Below, in pieces: positions 25,287 to 33,906 of a stretch of 64,000 nt of DNA; positions within the stretch are counted from its first letter, which is position 1; the number at the start of each line of letters is the position of its first letter. The stretch lies in contig NZ_CP010835.1 of the NCBI RefSeq assembly GCF_001577775.1, forward strand, positions 1,240,001-1,304,000. The letters are read 5' to 3'. Below the pieces are notes generated by a model. That model was not told the origin of the DNA and did not search any database. It saw only the letters and a program-made list of their open reading frames with translations. The stretch is from Pyrococcus kukulkanii. Lineage in GTDB: Archaea; Methanobacteriota_B; Thermococci; Thermococcales; Thermococcaceae. A program made the translations under genes and the position numbers.

Positions 25287-25694
25287 ATGAAGGTTAGGGA
25301 GCTCATTGAAAGGCTAAGTGAAAGGCAGAAGAAAACTGTTATGGGATGCCTTGAGAGGTGTGGTATCTTGGACTTGGACGAGGAAATAGAAGTTTATCCA
25401 AGCGACAATATTAGTAGGTTCTTGAAGATACTCTCAAACCCGATAAGGTATGGGATACTGAAAATGCTTATGAATAGATGGATGTGCGTATGCTTAATTG
25501 CTGAAGCTCTAGAGGTTGATCAAACTTTGGTTAGTCACCACTTAAGAATCTTGAAAGAGCTTGGCATACTAGAGGAAAAGAAGGAGGGTAAACTTAGGTT
25601 TTATAGAACGAAGAAGGATAAGCTTAGAGAATACCTAAATGCCCTGCTGGAGGATTTGGGATATGAACCTTCAGAAACTTCAGAAAGAAGTTGA
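25287..25694 (+). CDS. ArsR/SmtB-family transcriptional regulator
   Basis: 135 residues from ATG 25287, which follows GTTGGTGAAAGTA. Winged helix-turn-helix: LSNPIRYGILKMLMNRWMCVCLIAEALEVDQTLVSHHLRILKELGILEEKKEGKLRFYRT. The CVC pair in the third helix matches the metal or arsenite site of ArsR sensors, though without the preceding ELCVCDL context. A TTTTTATAC box lies at about 25247-25255. The 3' end overlaps the MazG-like gene by 32 bases, so the two are coupled. Confidence 0.85.
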   Translation: MKVRELIERLSERQKKTVMGCLERCGILDLDEEIEVYPSDNISRFLKILSNPIRYGILKMLMNRWMCVCLIAEALEVDQTLVSHHLRILKELGILEEKKEGKLRFYRTKKDKLREYLNALLEDLGYEPSETSERS

Positions 25695-25947
25695 TGAATT
25701 GATAAAGAAAATGGGTGGCTATTGGACCCCCTCCCAGATGCTAGCGGCATTAGTTGAGGAAGTAGGCGAGCTTGCTGATATAATTTTATCTTTTGAAGGC
25801 GTTAAGGGGGAAAAGGATCCCCTAAGGCTAAAGGAAGAATTAGGAGACGTTCTCTTTGCACTAATCTGCATTGCTAATTATTTCGGAATTGACATGGAGG
25901 ACGCCCTAAGGGATACAATTAGAAAATATTCAACAAGAGACTTGTGA
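25663..25947 (+). CDS. MazG-like nucleotide pyrophosphohydrolase
   Basis: 94 residues starting at ATG 25663, after a GGAGGATTTGG ribosome site within the regulator gene. It has the all-alpha NTP-PPase signature: LAALVEEVGELADIIL (EExxE), then LRLKEELGDVLFALICIANYFGID (ExxD). Such small enzymes hydrolyse (d)NTPs to monophosphates, often house-cleaning damaged nucleotides. Coupled to an ArsR-type regulator by 32-base overlap. Confidence 0.88.
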   Translation: MNLQKLQKEVDELIKKMGGYWTPSQMLAALVEEVGELADIILSFEGVKGEKDPLRLKEELGDVLFALICIANYFGIDMEDALRDTIRKYSTRDL

Positions 25948-26026
25948 CGCTGTAATAACCTTGGAATATTGGAAATCATCCGAAACGTTTTTATAGAGCC
26001 AATTCTTCATGAGAAAGGGTGGGCGC

Positions 26027-26473
26027 ATGAGGAAACTTGATAAGGTTGATTTGCAATTGATTAAGATATTATCCCAGAATTCTCGCCTTACCTATAGAGA
26101 ATTAGCGGAAATGTTAGGCACTACAAGGCAGAGAATTGCAAGGAGAATGGAGAAGTTAAAAAAATTAGGAATAATCAGAAAATTTACAGTACTTCCAGAT
26201 CTTGAAAAATTAGGTTACATGTATGCAGTAGTACTCATAAAGCTTAAGCCGATGGCAACTGTTGATGATATTATCAACGATATTGCGGGTATTGAGTACG
26301 TTAAGATAATAGAAAAGGGAATTGGAAAGTATAATCTACTTGTGCACATGCTAGTTCCAAAAGACTTAAGCGAAGCTGAGAGCAGGGTTAACGAATTCTT
26401 GTCTCATATCAAAGATATAGAAAATGTGGAAGTCGTGTTTATAAGTAAAGTGCCAAAATTTGAAATAATTTAA
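26027..26473 (+). CDS. Lrp/AsnC-family transcriptional regulator
   Basis: 148 residues from ATG 26027, preceded by GGGTGGGC. N-terminal helix-turn-helix ([26 protein letters not shown], then [19 protein letters not shown]) and a C-terminal ligand-binding RAM-like domain ([34 protein letters not shown]). A TTTTTATAG box is at 25987-25995. Convergent with rps3ae, overlapping by 4 bases. Its effector is not predictable. Confidence 0.9.
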   Translation: MRKLDKVDLQLIKILSQNSRLTYRELAEMLGTTRQRIARRMEKLKKLGIIRKFTVLPDLEKLGYMYAVVLIKLKPMATVDDIINDIAGIEYVKIIEKGIGKYNLLVHMLVPKDLSEAESRVNEFLSHIKDIENVEVVFISKVPKFEII

Positions 26474-27072
26474 GCGGCAACTTCTGGTTCCCCAAGAACT
26501 TTTATCTTTCTTATTTCTGCCTTCTTAAGTGGGTATATCTTCTTTGCTTCCTTGGCTATTTCTGCAGCTATCTTTCCGTTCACGGCTTCGAGAACGAAGT
26601 CCTTGAAGTTAAGTTCTTCAGCCTTCTTGTAGATTATCTCCTGCATGATCTTCCTTATGGCTCTCTCTTGGCTCGTCTGGATCCTCCTCATTGCTATAGC
26701 CATAGCCATAACCCTGAGCCTGTAGCCATCCTTGGTCGTTATGTTAAATATTCCATCGATCCTTGTGGTTCTCCTCCTTACAAGTGACCTTATGTAGCTC
26801 CTTGCAAGCTTCATGCCCTTGAACTTAGTGTATGCGTTCTGCCCCTTAACGTCATAAACCTGGAAGTAAAGCTTGACGTGGCCCTTAGTGAAGTCTCCAG
26901 TGACGTCCTTGAGTGTTACCTCAACGACCCTGTTGAGCACCTTTTCAGGATCGTCAGCTGGGGTCAATCCAACTTCAACGCTCCCGAAGAAGTCTGGAGC
27001 GTAAATAATGTACCACTGCTTTAGCTTCCATTTATCCCTAGTTGCACTAACTCTCCTCTTAGCTGCCATCAT
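26470..27072 (-). CDS. rps3ae: 30S ribosomal protein S3Ae (eS1)
   Basis: 200-residue archaeal homologue of eukaryotic eS1/S3a. Recognisable from [17 protein letters not shown]-like opening ([15 protein letters not shown]), the [15 protein letters not shown] strand and [17 protein letters not shown]. It lies last in the operon S15 - RecJ - Pcc1 - S3Ae, overlapping the Pcc1 stop by 4 bases. A second ATG follows the first immediately. Confidence 0.97.
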   Translation of the reverse strand: MMAAKRRVSATRDKWKLKQWYIIYAPDFFGSVEVGLTPADDPEKVLNRVVEVTLKDVTGDFTKGHVKLYFQVYDVKGQNAYTKFKGMKLARSYIRSLVRRRTTRIDGIFNITTKDGYRLRVMAMAIAMRRIQTSQERAIRKIMQEIIYKKAEELNFKDFVLEAVNGKIAAEIAKEAKKIYPLKKAEIRKIKVLGEPEVAA

Positions 27073-27320
27073 AACACCTCCTCAGCAACTTTGATCGCGA
27101 ATATCAAATCATCGAGAGCGACTATGAGGGTTTCAATCTCTCCTTCATATTTAACTTTTGTTATTACCTTCGCTCCTTCGGGGAAGGTAACAAGATTTAA
27201 ACTTTTCTTAAGCCCCTCAGGGATAGAGATGTTATCAACGTTTACGGCGTTGGCTATAGCCTTTGCAACCTCCTCATCCTCATATTCCCACACCATCTCG
27301 ACCTCAGCCCTGATCTTCAT
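27069..27320 (-). CDS. pcc1: KEOPS complex subunit Pcc1
   Basis: 83-residue subunit of the KEOPS complex that makes N6-threonylcarbamoyl-adenosine in tRNA. The small alpha/beta fold is visible as [25 protein letters not shown], then [24 protein letters not shown] with the typical late helix. Length and composition fit the family. It overlaps both the RecJ-like gene (17 bases) and rps3ae (4 bases). Confidence 0.88.
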   Translation of the reverse strand: MKIRAEVEMVWEYEDEEVAKAIANAVNVDNISIPEGLKKSLNLVTFPEGAKVITKVKYEGEIETLIVALDDLIFAIKVAEEVL

Positions 27321-28743
27321 TCCCTCTCACCTGCTCTCCAAGCAATCTATCGATAAGCTTCCTGAACTCTGCAAACCTTGCCTTGGGTATCCTAATTCCT
27401 GCAGCAATGGCATGTCCTCCTCCTTCTCCTCCAACTATTTCTGCCGCCTTCCTAAGGGCCTCTCCAAGGTGGTATCCTTTGGCCAAGGCCTTTTCGGTGG
27501 TTCTCGCTGACCCCTTCAGGAGGTTTGGATCCTCTGGGGTATTGGCAAATACTATAACTGGTTTTTCTGGTTTTGCAAGTCCTGCATTTATGGCCATGCT
27601 GGCTGCGATCCCAACGAGGGTGTCCCTGATGTTGTTACCGACGTAGAGAACGTAGACGTTTTCTCCTTCCCACACCTCACTGCTCCAGTTCTGTATCAGC
27701 CACTTTCTTGCCTCTATCTGCTCCCTCTTGTAGTCCTCGACCATCTTCATTGCCTTCTTAAATGCCTCCTCATTCCCCAAACATACCGCAACACCTAAGT
27801 TTCCTAGGTTGAGCCTTCCGGTTGCGTTAAGAAGAGTTGCGAATTCTCTGGCTTCATGCCTTGGATCTCCTTCCGGATATAATGGGCTTATGACTACGTC
27901 CCCAATTAGCCTGTCTATCTCCTCCTTTCCCGCTCCATGCTTTATCATATGGATAACTAAGAGGTCGTGGAGCCTCTTTTTCTCCTCCTCAGTCAGCTCC
28001 CAGTACTTCTTATCTGGATTGAATCCCTTGTTTCTCAGCCACTCCATTGCCTTCCTTTCATCACCCGTAATTTCAGGTATCTCCGGGTTTGTTGCGTAAG
28101 CTAGCATTTGATATAGGGGCCTGGTTTCCCTGCCGAAGAGCCTCAACTCTTTCCTCACCTCGAGGATCCCCAGGGACTTGCCGTCCTCTAGGATGTCAAT
28201 GTTCATTCCGTGGAACACTCCATCGTTCTCTTGCATGTCGCCTACGGCACCTACTATCGCTATGTAAGCAAGATCCTTGTTCTTCTCGTTAAGTTCCTTG
28301 GCGAAGAAGTACGTAACCCCAGAACCGCTCAAATCCCTAACGCTATTGGCTCCAAAGGGGACTGGATTTACGAGGACATGTTTTTCGTGGGTCTCCATTG
28401 TTTCTGGAGGGTGGTGGTCTAAAATAACGACCGTTCTATCGCTTAAATGCTCCTTAATCAAGCTTATCGATCCGCTACCAAGATCTGAAAATATAATAAT
28501 TCTGTAGTCTTCATCCCTAAGTTGCTTAACTAGTTCCTCACTAACCTGCTTTACTATTGAAACATGAACTTTGGCTCCTTCCCTAGAAAGGGCTTTAACG
28601 AGAATTGCTCCCGCCGTGATGCCGTCAGCATCCCTATGGGAGATTATCCTTATAGTATGGCCTAACTCAATGTGAACTTTAACGGTCTCAACGGCCTCCC
28701 TAACCTTATCCAAGAATCCCTCCTTGTCCATGAAAAACACCAA
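27304..28743 (-). CDS. recJ: RecJ-like DHH-family single-strand exonuclease
   Basis: 479 residues, orthologous by position and look to the P. furiosus RecJ protein near its asparaginase/glycogen synthase region. DHH motifs: [15 protein letters not shown] (I), IFSDLGSGS (II), LDHHPPE (III), VGAVGDMQ (IV), and the DHHA1 end [17 protein letters not shown]. Archaeal relatives act on single-stranded DNA or RNA, in part together with GINS at the replication fork (GAN) or as proofreading 3'-5' nuclease; which role applies here cannot be decided. It lies between rps15 and pcc1. Confidence 0.9.
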   Translation of the reverse strand: MVFFMDKEGFLDKVREAVETVKVHIELGHTIRIISHRDADGITAGAILVKALSREGAKVHVSIVKQVSEELVKQLRDEDYRIIIFSDLGSGSISLIKEHLSDRTVVILDHHPPETMETHEKHVLVNPVPFGANSVRDLSGSGVTYFFAKELNEKNKDLAYIAIVGAVGDMQENDGVFHGMNIDILEDGKSLGILEVRKELRLFGRETRPLYQMLAYATNPEIPEITGDERKAMEWLRNKGFNPDKKYWELTEEEKKRLHDLLVIHMIKHGAGKEEIDRLIGDVVISPLYPEGDPRHEAREFATLLNATGRLNLGNLGVAVCLGNEEAFKKAMKMVEDYKREQIEARKWLIQNWSSEVWEGENVYVLYVGNNIRDTLVGIAASMAINAGLAKPEKPVIVFANTPEDPNLLKGSARTTEKALAKGYHLGEALRKAAEIVGGEGGGHAIAAGIRIPKARFAEFRKLIDRLLGEQVRGNEDQG

Positions 28744-28758
28744 AGGAAATAATGGAGA

Positions 28759-29238
28759 TCAGCGAACGAGAAGCTTTGCTTGCTCTGGGTCGTACCTCCA
28801 GTCCTTTGGAAGCTTACCCTTCCTCTTGTAGTACTTGACTAGCCTCCTGATTTTGCTCTCTATTAGCTGGAGACCGCGCATTGAGTGCAGATCTTTGGGG
28901 TGTTGCTCAAGGTGCTTTCTAAGGTTGACGGCCCTCCTAATGAGGAACATCAAATCCTCTGGGATCTCTGGGGCGAGGCCGTGCTTCTCAAGGATCCTGG
29001 TTATCGTTAGGTTCCTGTTCGGGTTGTCTGGATCCTTGAAGAGCTTGACCGTGGGTATCCCGTACTGGTCCCTAAGGATAGTTCCTATCATTGCGGTGCT
29101 GTAACCTTCCTTCCTTAGCTTAACTACGAGGTTCTCAATCTCCTCAACGGTTATGTGCTCGAGCCAGATTGGAGGAGCAGTCCTTGGAGGCCTCTTTGAA
29201 CCGCTCTTACCCCTCTTCCTAGCGTGCATCCTCGCCAT
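28759..29238 (-). CDS. rps15: 30S ribosomal protein S15 (uS15)
   Basis: 159 residues with the archaeal N-terminal extension [17 protein letters not shown] followed by the S15 helices ([47 protein letters not shown]). First gene of the operon. Its leader from about 29290 is strikingly G+C-rich and has GGCCAGCC twice; a TATA-like TTTTAAATC lies at about 29320-29312 on the minus strand. Confidence 0.97.
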   Translation of the reverse strand: MARMHARKRGKSGSKRPPRTAPPIWLEHITVEEIENLVVKLRKEGYSTAMIGTILRDQYGIPTVKLFKDPDNPNRNLTITRILEKHGLAPEIPEDLMFLIRRAVNLRKHLEQHPKDLHSMRGLQLIESKIRRLVKYYKRKGKLPKDWRYDPEQAKLLVR

Positions 29239-29374
29239 TTACACCACCTCCAATGGTGACGGCCAGCCCAGGCCAGCCGCCCCTTCGCGTCATGCTTAAT
29301 GAATTGATTTAAAAGGTTTGTGCACATGGCTAAAGCTTTTAAAAATTCCTTTCAGTCCCTAATTGGGTGGTGAG

Positions 29375-29881
29375 ATGAAGATACTATGGGCCCCATGGAG
29401 GATTGAATATATAAGATCGCCCAAATACGAGGGCTGTATCTTCTGCGACTTCCCGAAGGAGAACAGGGATAAGGAAAGGCTCATTCTGTATCGTGGAAAG
29501 CACGCCTTCATAATAATGAACAACTATCCTTACAATCCTGGTCACGTCATGGTTGCGCCGTACAGGCACGTGAAGAGCATAGAGGATCTAACGGATGAGG
29601 AGATGCTTGAGATAATGAAGCTGGCGGCATTAGTGATGAAGGCCATAAGGAAGGTCATGAAGCCCGATGGCTTTAACTTGGGGTTTAACATAGGGAAGGT
29701 TGCAGGCGCTGGGATAGACGGACACGTTCACCTCCACATAGTGCCAAGGTGGAACGGAGACACAAACTTTATGCCCGTAATCGCCGATACTAAAGTAATT
29801 CCTGAATCGCTTGAACAAGCCTACGATGAAATCAAGCAGGCGATAGAGGAGATCGAAAATGCTGAGCGAGAGGGAGCTTGA
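29375..29881 (+). CDS. HIT-family nucleotide hydrolase/transferase
   Basis: 168 residues from ATG 29375 (after GGTGAG). N-terminal CIFC (Cys pair of zinc-bearing HIT proteins), long HIT core with [18 protein letters not shown], and the catalytic triad motif [11 protein letters not shown]. Related proteins are Ap4A phosphorylases/hydrolases. It overlaps the ThiF-like gene by 23 bases, suggesting translational coupling. Confidence 0.9.
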   Translation: MKILWAPWRIEYIRSPKYEGCIFCDFPKENRDKERLILYRGKHAFIIMNNYPYNPGHVMVAPYRHVKSIEDLTDEEMLEIMKLAALVMKAIRKVMKPDGFNLGFNIGKVAGAGIDGHVHLHIVPRWNGDTNFMPVIADTKVIPESLEQAYDEIKQAIEEIENAEREGA

Positions 29882-30551
29882 GAGGTATGATAGACAGATA
29901 ATGCTCTTCGGTGTTGAGGGACAGGAAAAGCTGAAGAAGGCCAAGGTTGCGGTAGTTGGGGTCGGCGGTTTAGGAAGTCCCGTTGCCTACTATCTCACGG
30001 CAGCTGGTGTCGGAACCATCCTGCTGATAGACGAGCAGACGCCAGAGCTCAGCAACTTAAACAGGCAGATACTCCACTGGGAGGAGGACCTTGGCAAGAA
30101 CCCAAAGCCCCTCTCGGCTAAGTGGAAGCTTGAGAGGTTCAACCCTGATGTAAGGATAGAGACATTCGTAGGTAGGCTCACTCAGGAAAATATACACGAA
30201 GTACTGAGGGGTGTTGATGTTATAGTTGACTGCCTCGACAACTTTGAGACAAGGTACCTCCTGGACGATTACGCCCATGAGAGGGGAATCCCCTTGGTTC
30301 ATGGAGCCGTTGAAGGGTTATATGGTCAAGCAACGACGATAATCCCAGGAAAAACGAGAAGGCTAAGGGAGATATTCCCTAAAGTCAGGAAAAAGGATAA
30401 GTTCCCAATTTTAGGAGCTACTGCTGGCGTAATTGCAAGCATTCAAGTCGCTGAAGTCGTTAAGCTCATTACGGGTTACGGTAAGCCTTTGGCCAACAAG
30501 CTTCTCATAGTTGATTTAGCGAACAATGCCTATGAGGTTATAGAGCTGTAG
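29859..30551 (+). CDS. ThiF/MoeB/E1-like adenylyltransferase
   Basis: 230 residues that adenylate the C-terminus of a ubiquitin-like sulfur carrier or modifier. ATP-binding [19 protein letters not shown] (about 32-50), the arginine finger region [21 protein letters not shown], and [14 protein letters not shown] with the metal-binding Asp. The two CxxC zinc pairs of MoeB/ThiF are absent and the usual catalytic cysteine position (CPVLGP in MoeB) reads FPILGA, so it may stop at adenylation. Overlaps the HIT gene by 23 bases. Confidence 0.85.
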   Translation: MLSERELERYDRQIMLFGVEGQEKLKKAKVAVVGVGGLGSPVAYYLTAAGVGTILLIDEQTPELSNLNRQILHWEEDLGKNPKPLSAKWKLERFNPDVRIETFVGRLTQENIHEVLRGVDVIVDCLDNFETRYLLDDYAHERGIPLVHGAVEGLYGQATTIIPGKTRRLREIFPKVRKKDKFPILGATAGVIASIQVAEVVKLITGYGKPLANKLLIVDLANNAYEVIEL

Positions 30552-30614
30552 GCTCGGCCACTCTGGGGTCAATCATCGCCTTAGCTCAGCATTGGATTCA
30601 GTCGTCATCGCCTA
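30550..30614 (-). ncRNA. C/D-box sRNA
   Basis: Minus strand: box C GCGATGA (30611-30605), 15-base guide, box D' CTGA (30589-30586), box C' GCGATGA (30579-30573), 15-base guide, box D CCGA (30557-30554). Lies antisense to the last base or two of the ThiF-like gene. Confidence 0.8.
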
Positions 30615-30840
30615 TTTCTCTTAGCTTGTTTACATTTTTAAGCAATTATCCTGTTAAAATTTATGTAGCATGTTAGAAGTTCTACATTCGAACATAATTT
30701 CAGAACATATTTTTGTCAAAATCTTGATTTGAGGGTGGCTGATTTTAGCATATACATGTAAGTTGATTAATCCGTCCTTACCTCAATAGGTACAAGTCTT
30801 TAAAAGTATTTTGCACAAGATTTTGTAAAATTCTTAACTA
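30615..30840. other. AT-rich intergenic DNA, no gene seen
   Basis: No open frame with protein-like content and no further boxed RNA was found. It holds the upstream side of the SRP RNA promoter. Confidence 0.5.
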
Positions 30841-30857
30841 ACCAAACCTTTATAAAT
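30841..30857 (+). promoter_or_regulatory. SRP RNA promoter (BRE + TATA)
   Basis: ACCAAACC followed by TTTATAAAT (30849-30857), about 23-27 bases ahead of the predicted RNA start. A textbook strong archaeal promoter. Confidence 0.8.
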
Positions 30858-30877
30858 CAGGAGAAAGAAACCCTCGT

Positions 30878-31200
30878 TTGGCGGCGGGCTAGGCCGGGGG
30901 GTTCGGCGTCCCCTGTAACCGGAAACCGCCGATATGCCGGGGCCGAAGCCCGGGGGGCGGTTCCCGAAGCCGCTCCCGGAAGCCGGGGCCGAACGATGAG
31001 TCCTCGTCCCGCGGGGTGCCCGGTGGGGGAGGCACGGCTGAAGGGCCGTGCTAACCCCCTTTGGGCCCTGAACCCCGCAAGGCCCGGAAGGGAGCAGCGG
31101 TAGGGGCCACGGAGCACGCTCGCGGGGGTGCGGGGATGAGGTAGGGCCCGGTGAAAGGGAGCGGTGGAGGGTTCCCACCTCCGGGCGCGCCCGCCGCCGC
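30878..31200 (+). ncRNA. signal recognition particle 7S RNA
   Basis: Very G+C-rich. The 5' GGCGGCGGGC (30880-30889) pairs with 3' GCCCGCCGCC (31189-31198), giving the archaeal helix 1. The S domain carries the SRP54-binding signature GGAAGGGAGCAGCGGTAG near 31086-31103 and the CCTGAACC side of helix 8. About 320 bases, normal for Thermococcales. A T-run (31208-31226) follows as terminator. Confidence 0.95.
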
Positions 31201-31655
31201 TAGAATCTCTTTTTAAGTCTTTTTTCTCCCCTAGCTATTGCGATTAAAACCTTTCTTTGATTTGGGGTTAGTGAGTCCCAAATTTCTTCAAATAGTTCAG
31301 ATGCTTCGTTTAAAGCTTCATTAAGTGTTATTCCTAAATCCTCCCTGCTAATCCTCCTTTTTTCCTTGGATTACTGCATTGAGCCACAACTTCTGGCAGA
31401 GCATTTGGGTATGGTGTGGATGGCCCTTTGTGATGTTCAATATCTCGCCGATAACTTCTCCCTCAACTCTTCGAACTTCTTTAGGATAAATTTAGCGAAT
31501 TCATCCCCCGGAATCCTCTTTTTTAATTTTTCAAGTTCCTCTTCTCGGTCTGCGAAGTGTTCTTTATCCACTATTCTGCCGTATATGAACGGAGGCCTCA
31601 TTACACCTTTACCTGTAACAGTTTTTAGTCTTGTATTGTATTTTTGGAAAGCCAT
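31200..31655 (-). pseudogene. archaeal ATPase remnant
   Basis: Decayed copy of the archaeal AAA ATPase family. The minus-strand frame from 31655 keeps the N-terminal FIYGRIVDKEHFADREEELEKL, then jumps, by an internal deletion removing the P-loop region, to C-terminal-type sequence DEFAKFILKKFEELREKL. After a frameshift it reads ITKGHPHHTQMLCQKLW, and after another ISREDLGITLNEALNEA...WDSLTPNQRKVLIAIARG, ending with a stop at 31200-31202. That end touches the last base of the SRP RNA gene. Not functional. Confidence 0.8.
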
Positions 31656-31703
31656 TTCAAAATATTTAAATAATCAGATAGCCATCTAAACGTGGTGACG
31701 CTC

Positions 31704-32702
31704 ATGCACCCAAAGATTAGGACACTTCTTGCGAAGTTCTCCCGGGTTGAATTAATCCCCTGGGAAACACCAATCCAGTACCTTCCCAGGATAAGTGAAA
31801 TGCTTGGTGTTGAGGTCTATGTAAAGAGAGATGACCTCACGGGCCTAGGGATAGGAGGAAACAAGGTGAGAAAGCTTGAGTTCCTCCTGGGAGATGCATT
31901 AGCTAAGGGTGCAGACACGATAATAACTATGGGTGCTGTCCACTCGAATCATGCATTCGTAACGGCCTTAGCCGCTAAGAAGCTTGGACTTGATGTCATC
32001 TTAGTGTTGAGAGGAAAAGAGACCCTGAAAGGTAACTATCTCTTGGACAAGCTGATGGGAATAGAGACGAGGGTTTACGATGTTGAGAAAACTCCCGATT
32101 TGATTCCATATGCTGAGAAAGTTGCTAAGGAATTAGAAGAGCAGGGAAAGAAGCCATACATAATCCCAATAGGTGGTGCTTCTCCAGTTGGAACCCTGGG
32201 CTACGTCAGGATGGTGGGGGAGTTATCAACTCAGATAAGCTCGCTAGGCCTAAAGTTTGATACTATAGTTGATGCAGTGGGAAGCGGCGGCACTTTAGCT
32301 GGAATACTCCTGGGCCTTGAGCTGGCAGGTCTTGAAGTGGAGCCAGTTGGTATGGCCGTGGGGATCTTTGGTGAGAAGATGACACAGAAGGTCGTTGACT
32401 TAGCTAAGGAAACTGCAAAGCTTTTAGACGTGAGTGTAGAGCTTAAGGAGCCCAGGATTTATGATTACAGCTTTGGCGCTTACGGTAGGATAGTTAGGGA
32501 GGTTGCAGAGCTAATAAGACTTGTTGGAACTAAGGAGGGAATCCTCCTTGACCCGGTGTACACAGGTAAGGCTTTCTATGGCTTAATGGATCTCGCGAAG
32601 AGGGGAGAGTTAGGCGAGAGAATTCTATTCGTACACACGGGCGGAATGCCCGGAATATTCCACTACGGCGAGGATATGCTTAGGCTGTTAAATCTTCAAT
32701 AG
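31704..32702 (+). CDS. ACC deaminase/D-cysteine desulfhydrase homologue (PLP)
   Basis: 332 residues from ATG 31704 (GGTGACGCTC upstream); relatives start MHPK. PLP fold-type II: Lys in GIGGNKVRKLEFLLGDAL, HSNHAFVTALAA with the substrate-binding Ser, and the phosphate-binding GSGGTLAG. The P. horikoshii homologue has a known structure; in Thermococcales it probably acts on D-cysteine or other D-amino acids rather than on 1-aminocyclopropane-1-carboxylate. Substrate not decided by sequence. Confidence 0.9.
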   Translation: MHPKIRTLLAKFSRVELIPWETPIQYLPRISEMLGVEVYVKRDDLTGLGIGGNKVRKLEFLLGDALAKGADTIITMGAVHSNHAFVTALAAKKLGLDVILVLRGKETLKGNYLLDKLMGIETRVYDVEKTPDLIPYAEKVAKELEEQGKKPYIIPIGGASPVGTLGYVRMVGELSTQISSLGLKFDTIVDAVGSGGTLAGILLGLELAGLEVEPVGMAVGIFGEKMTQKVVDLAKETAKLLDVSVELKEPRIYDYSFGAYGRIVREVAELIRLVGTKEGILLDPVYTGKAFYGLMDLAKRGELGERILFVHTGGMPGIFHYGEDMLRLLNLQ

Positions 32703-32722
32703 CAAGAGAGATACCACTCCTG

Positions 32723-32938
32723 CTATCGCAAACCTACCCTCATGATTCCTGATTTTTCTTCTCCTATAGCTTCGCCCAAGAGGAGGAAAGATAATCCGAC
32801 AACGCCCATATCGTAGATTACGTAGCCAATCTTTGTGAGGATTGATGCAGGCACTCCTATTGCGGAAATCATTGCTCCAAGTAGCGTTGTGTCTAGAACT
32901 CCAGCAACGACACCATTTTTGGTCCCTTCCAGTGCCAT
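32723..32938 (-). CDS. small membrane protein, possibly frameshifted at the C-terminus
   Basis: 71 residues with two hydrophobic helices (GVVAGVLDTTLLGAMISAIG and VIYDMGVVGLSFLLLGEAI). After GEEKSG another frame continues naturally as NHEGRFAIAGVVSLLLLKI and ends at about 32689, opposite the end of the ACC-deaminase-like gene, so one base may be missing near 32745. Unknown function. Confidence 0.5.
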   Translation of the reverse strand: MALEGTKNGVVAGVLDTTLLGAMISAIGVPASILTKIGYVIYDMGVVGLSFLLLGEAIGEEKSGIMRVGLR

Positions 32939-33037
32939 AACTGGCCTTTTTGGTTAGTTAATCAATTTAAACTTTTAACTTTTTGATCATAACCTTTATG
33001 GGAAGAGTTATAATGTTCTTCTTTAAAAGGGGTGTCG

Positions 33038-33850
33038 ATGGGTGTGAGGAAGCTTTTGTTGATAATTTTCTCTTTAATAATCCTCCTTGTCCTTCTTACC
33101 CACAGTAGCGAGCACAGCGTCGATAACTCTGCTATGCGGGAGTTTCTGGAATCTCAGTATGTGCCTGAGGTGGGCTCCTTAGGGCTTCCATAGCTTCATA
33201 TCCGGACAACGAGACTATATGGCTTGCCAACGATAATGTTCTCGCTGAGAGGGCTTTAAGGTTGCTTGGCTCTCCCCTTTGGGGGAACGTCAGCGAAGCC
33301 CTTAGGAGGTACAATATCTCCTATAACGGGAGAATTGATCCTCTCCTGGGTAAGCCCTTAAATGAATTTTTCTGTCCAGAAGTAATCACGATTGGAAATG
33401 TTTACTCGAAAAAGTTCAATACGACCCTTCTTCTAAAGCTCGAGCGAGCTAACGAATCCTGTAGGATGGATGACTGGCAGGAGTACGCTGACCTTCTAGC
33501 CTATGGAGCCTTGAGCGATCTCTTAGTTGGAAACGAAACTGGTGCCTTTACCATGTACTTAAAGGCTACTAAAAATGTGAGATGGTTACGGTTTTAGGGA
33601 TAAGGCATTTTCTGGAGTGTATCAGACTTACAAATGCGCCCTGTTCATATACCTGTATAAGTCCCTGGGGATGCCGAAAGAAGGGAGACATGTTTATGGG
33701 GCATGCATTCAGATAATAAGTGAGCTTCAAGCGGATAATGGGGGAATAATCACGGGTTATAGGGTGGTTGATGGAAATGTTGTCCCGGTTGGGGATGCAA
33801 ATACTGAGACGACATCTATCGTTGCCATATCCCTCCTCGGTGACCGGTAA
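33038..33850 (+). pseudogene. anchored extracellular protein, two frameshifts
   Basis: ATG 33038 begins a signal/anchor peptide (VRKLLLIIFSLIILLVLLT) and a hydrophilic region ending early at 33194. The next frame continues ASIASYPDNETIWLANDNVLAERALRLLG to 33597 and a third frame gives YGFRDKAFSGVYQTYKCALFIYLY up to 33850. The three pieces together form one plausible cell-surface protein of about 270 residues, rich in Asn-X-Ser/Thr sites. Unknown function. Two single-base indels, near 33185 and 33575. Confidence 0.75.
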
Positions 33851-33906
33851 GCTTTTCTATTTCCTTAAGTCTTTTATACAATAAACCAAAGCTCCATTTG
33901 GTGAGG

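Noticed and set aside
30834-31178. Minus-strand Arg/Pro-rich open frames
   Set aside because: They run antisense through the SRP RNA and reflect its G+C content.
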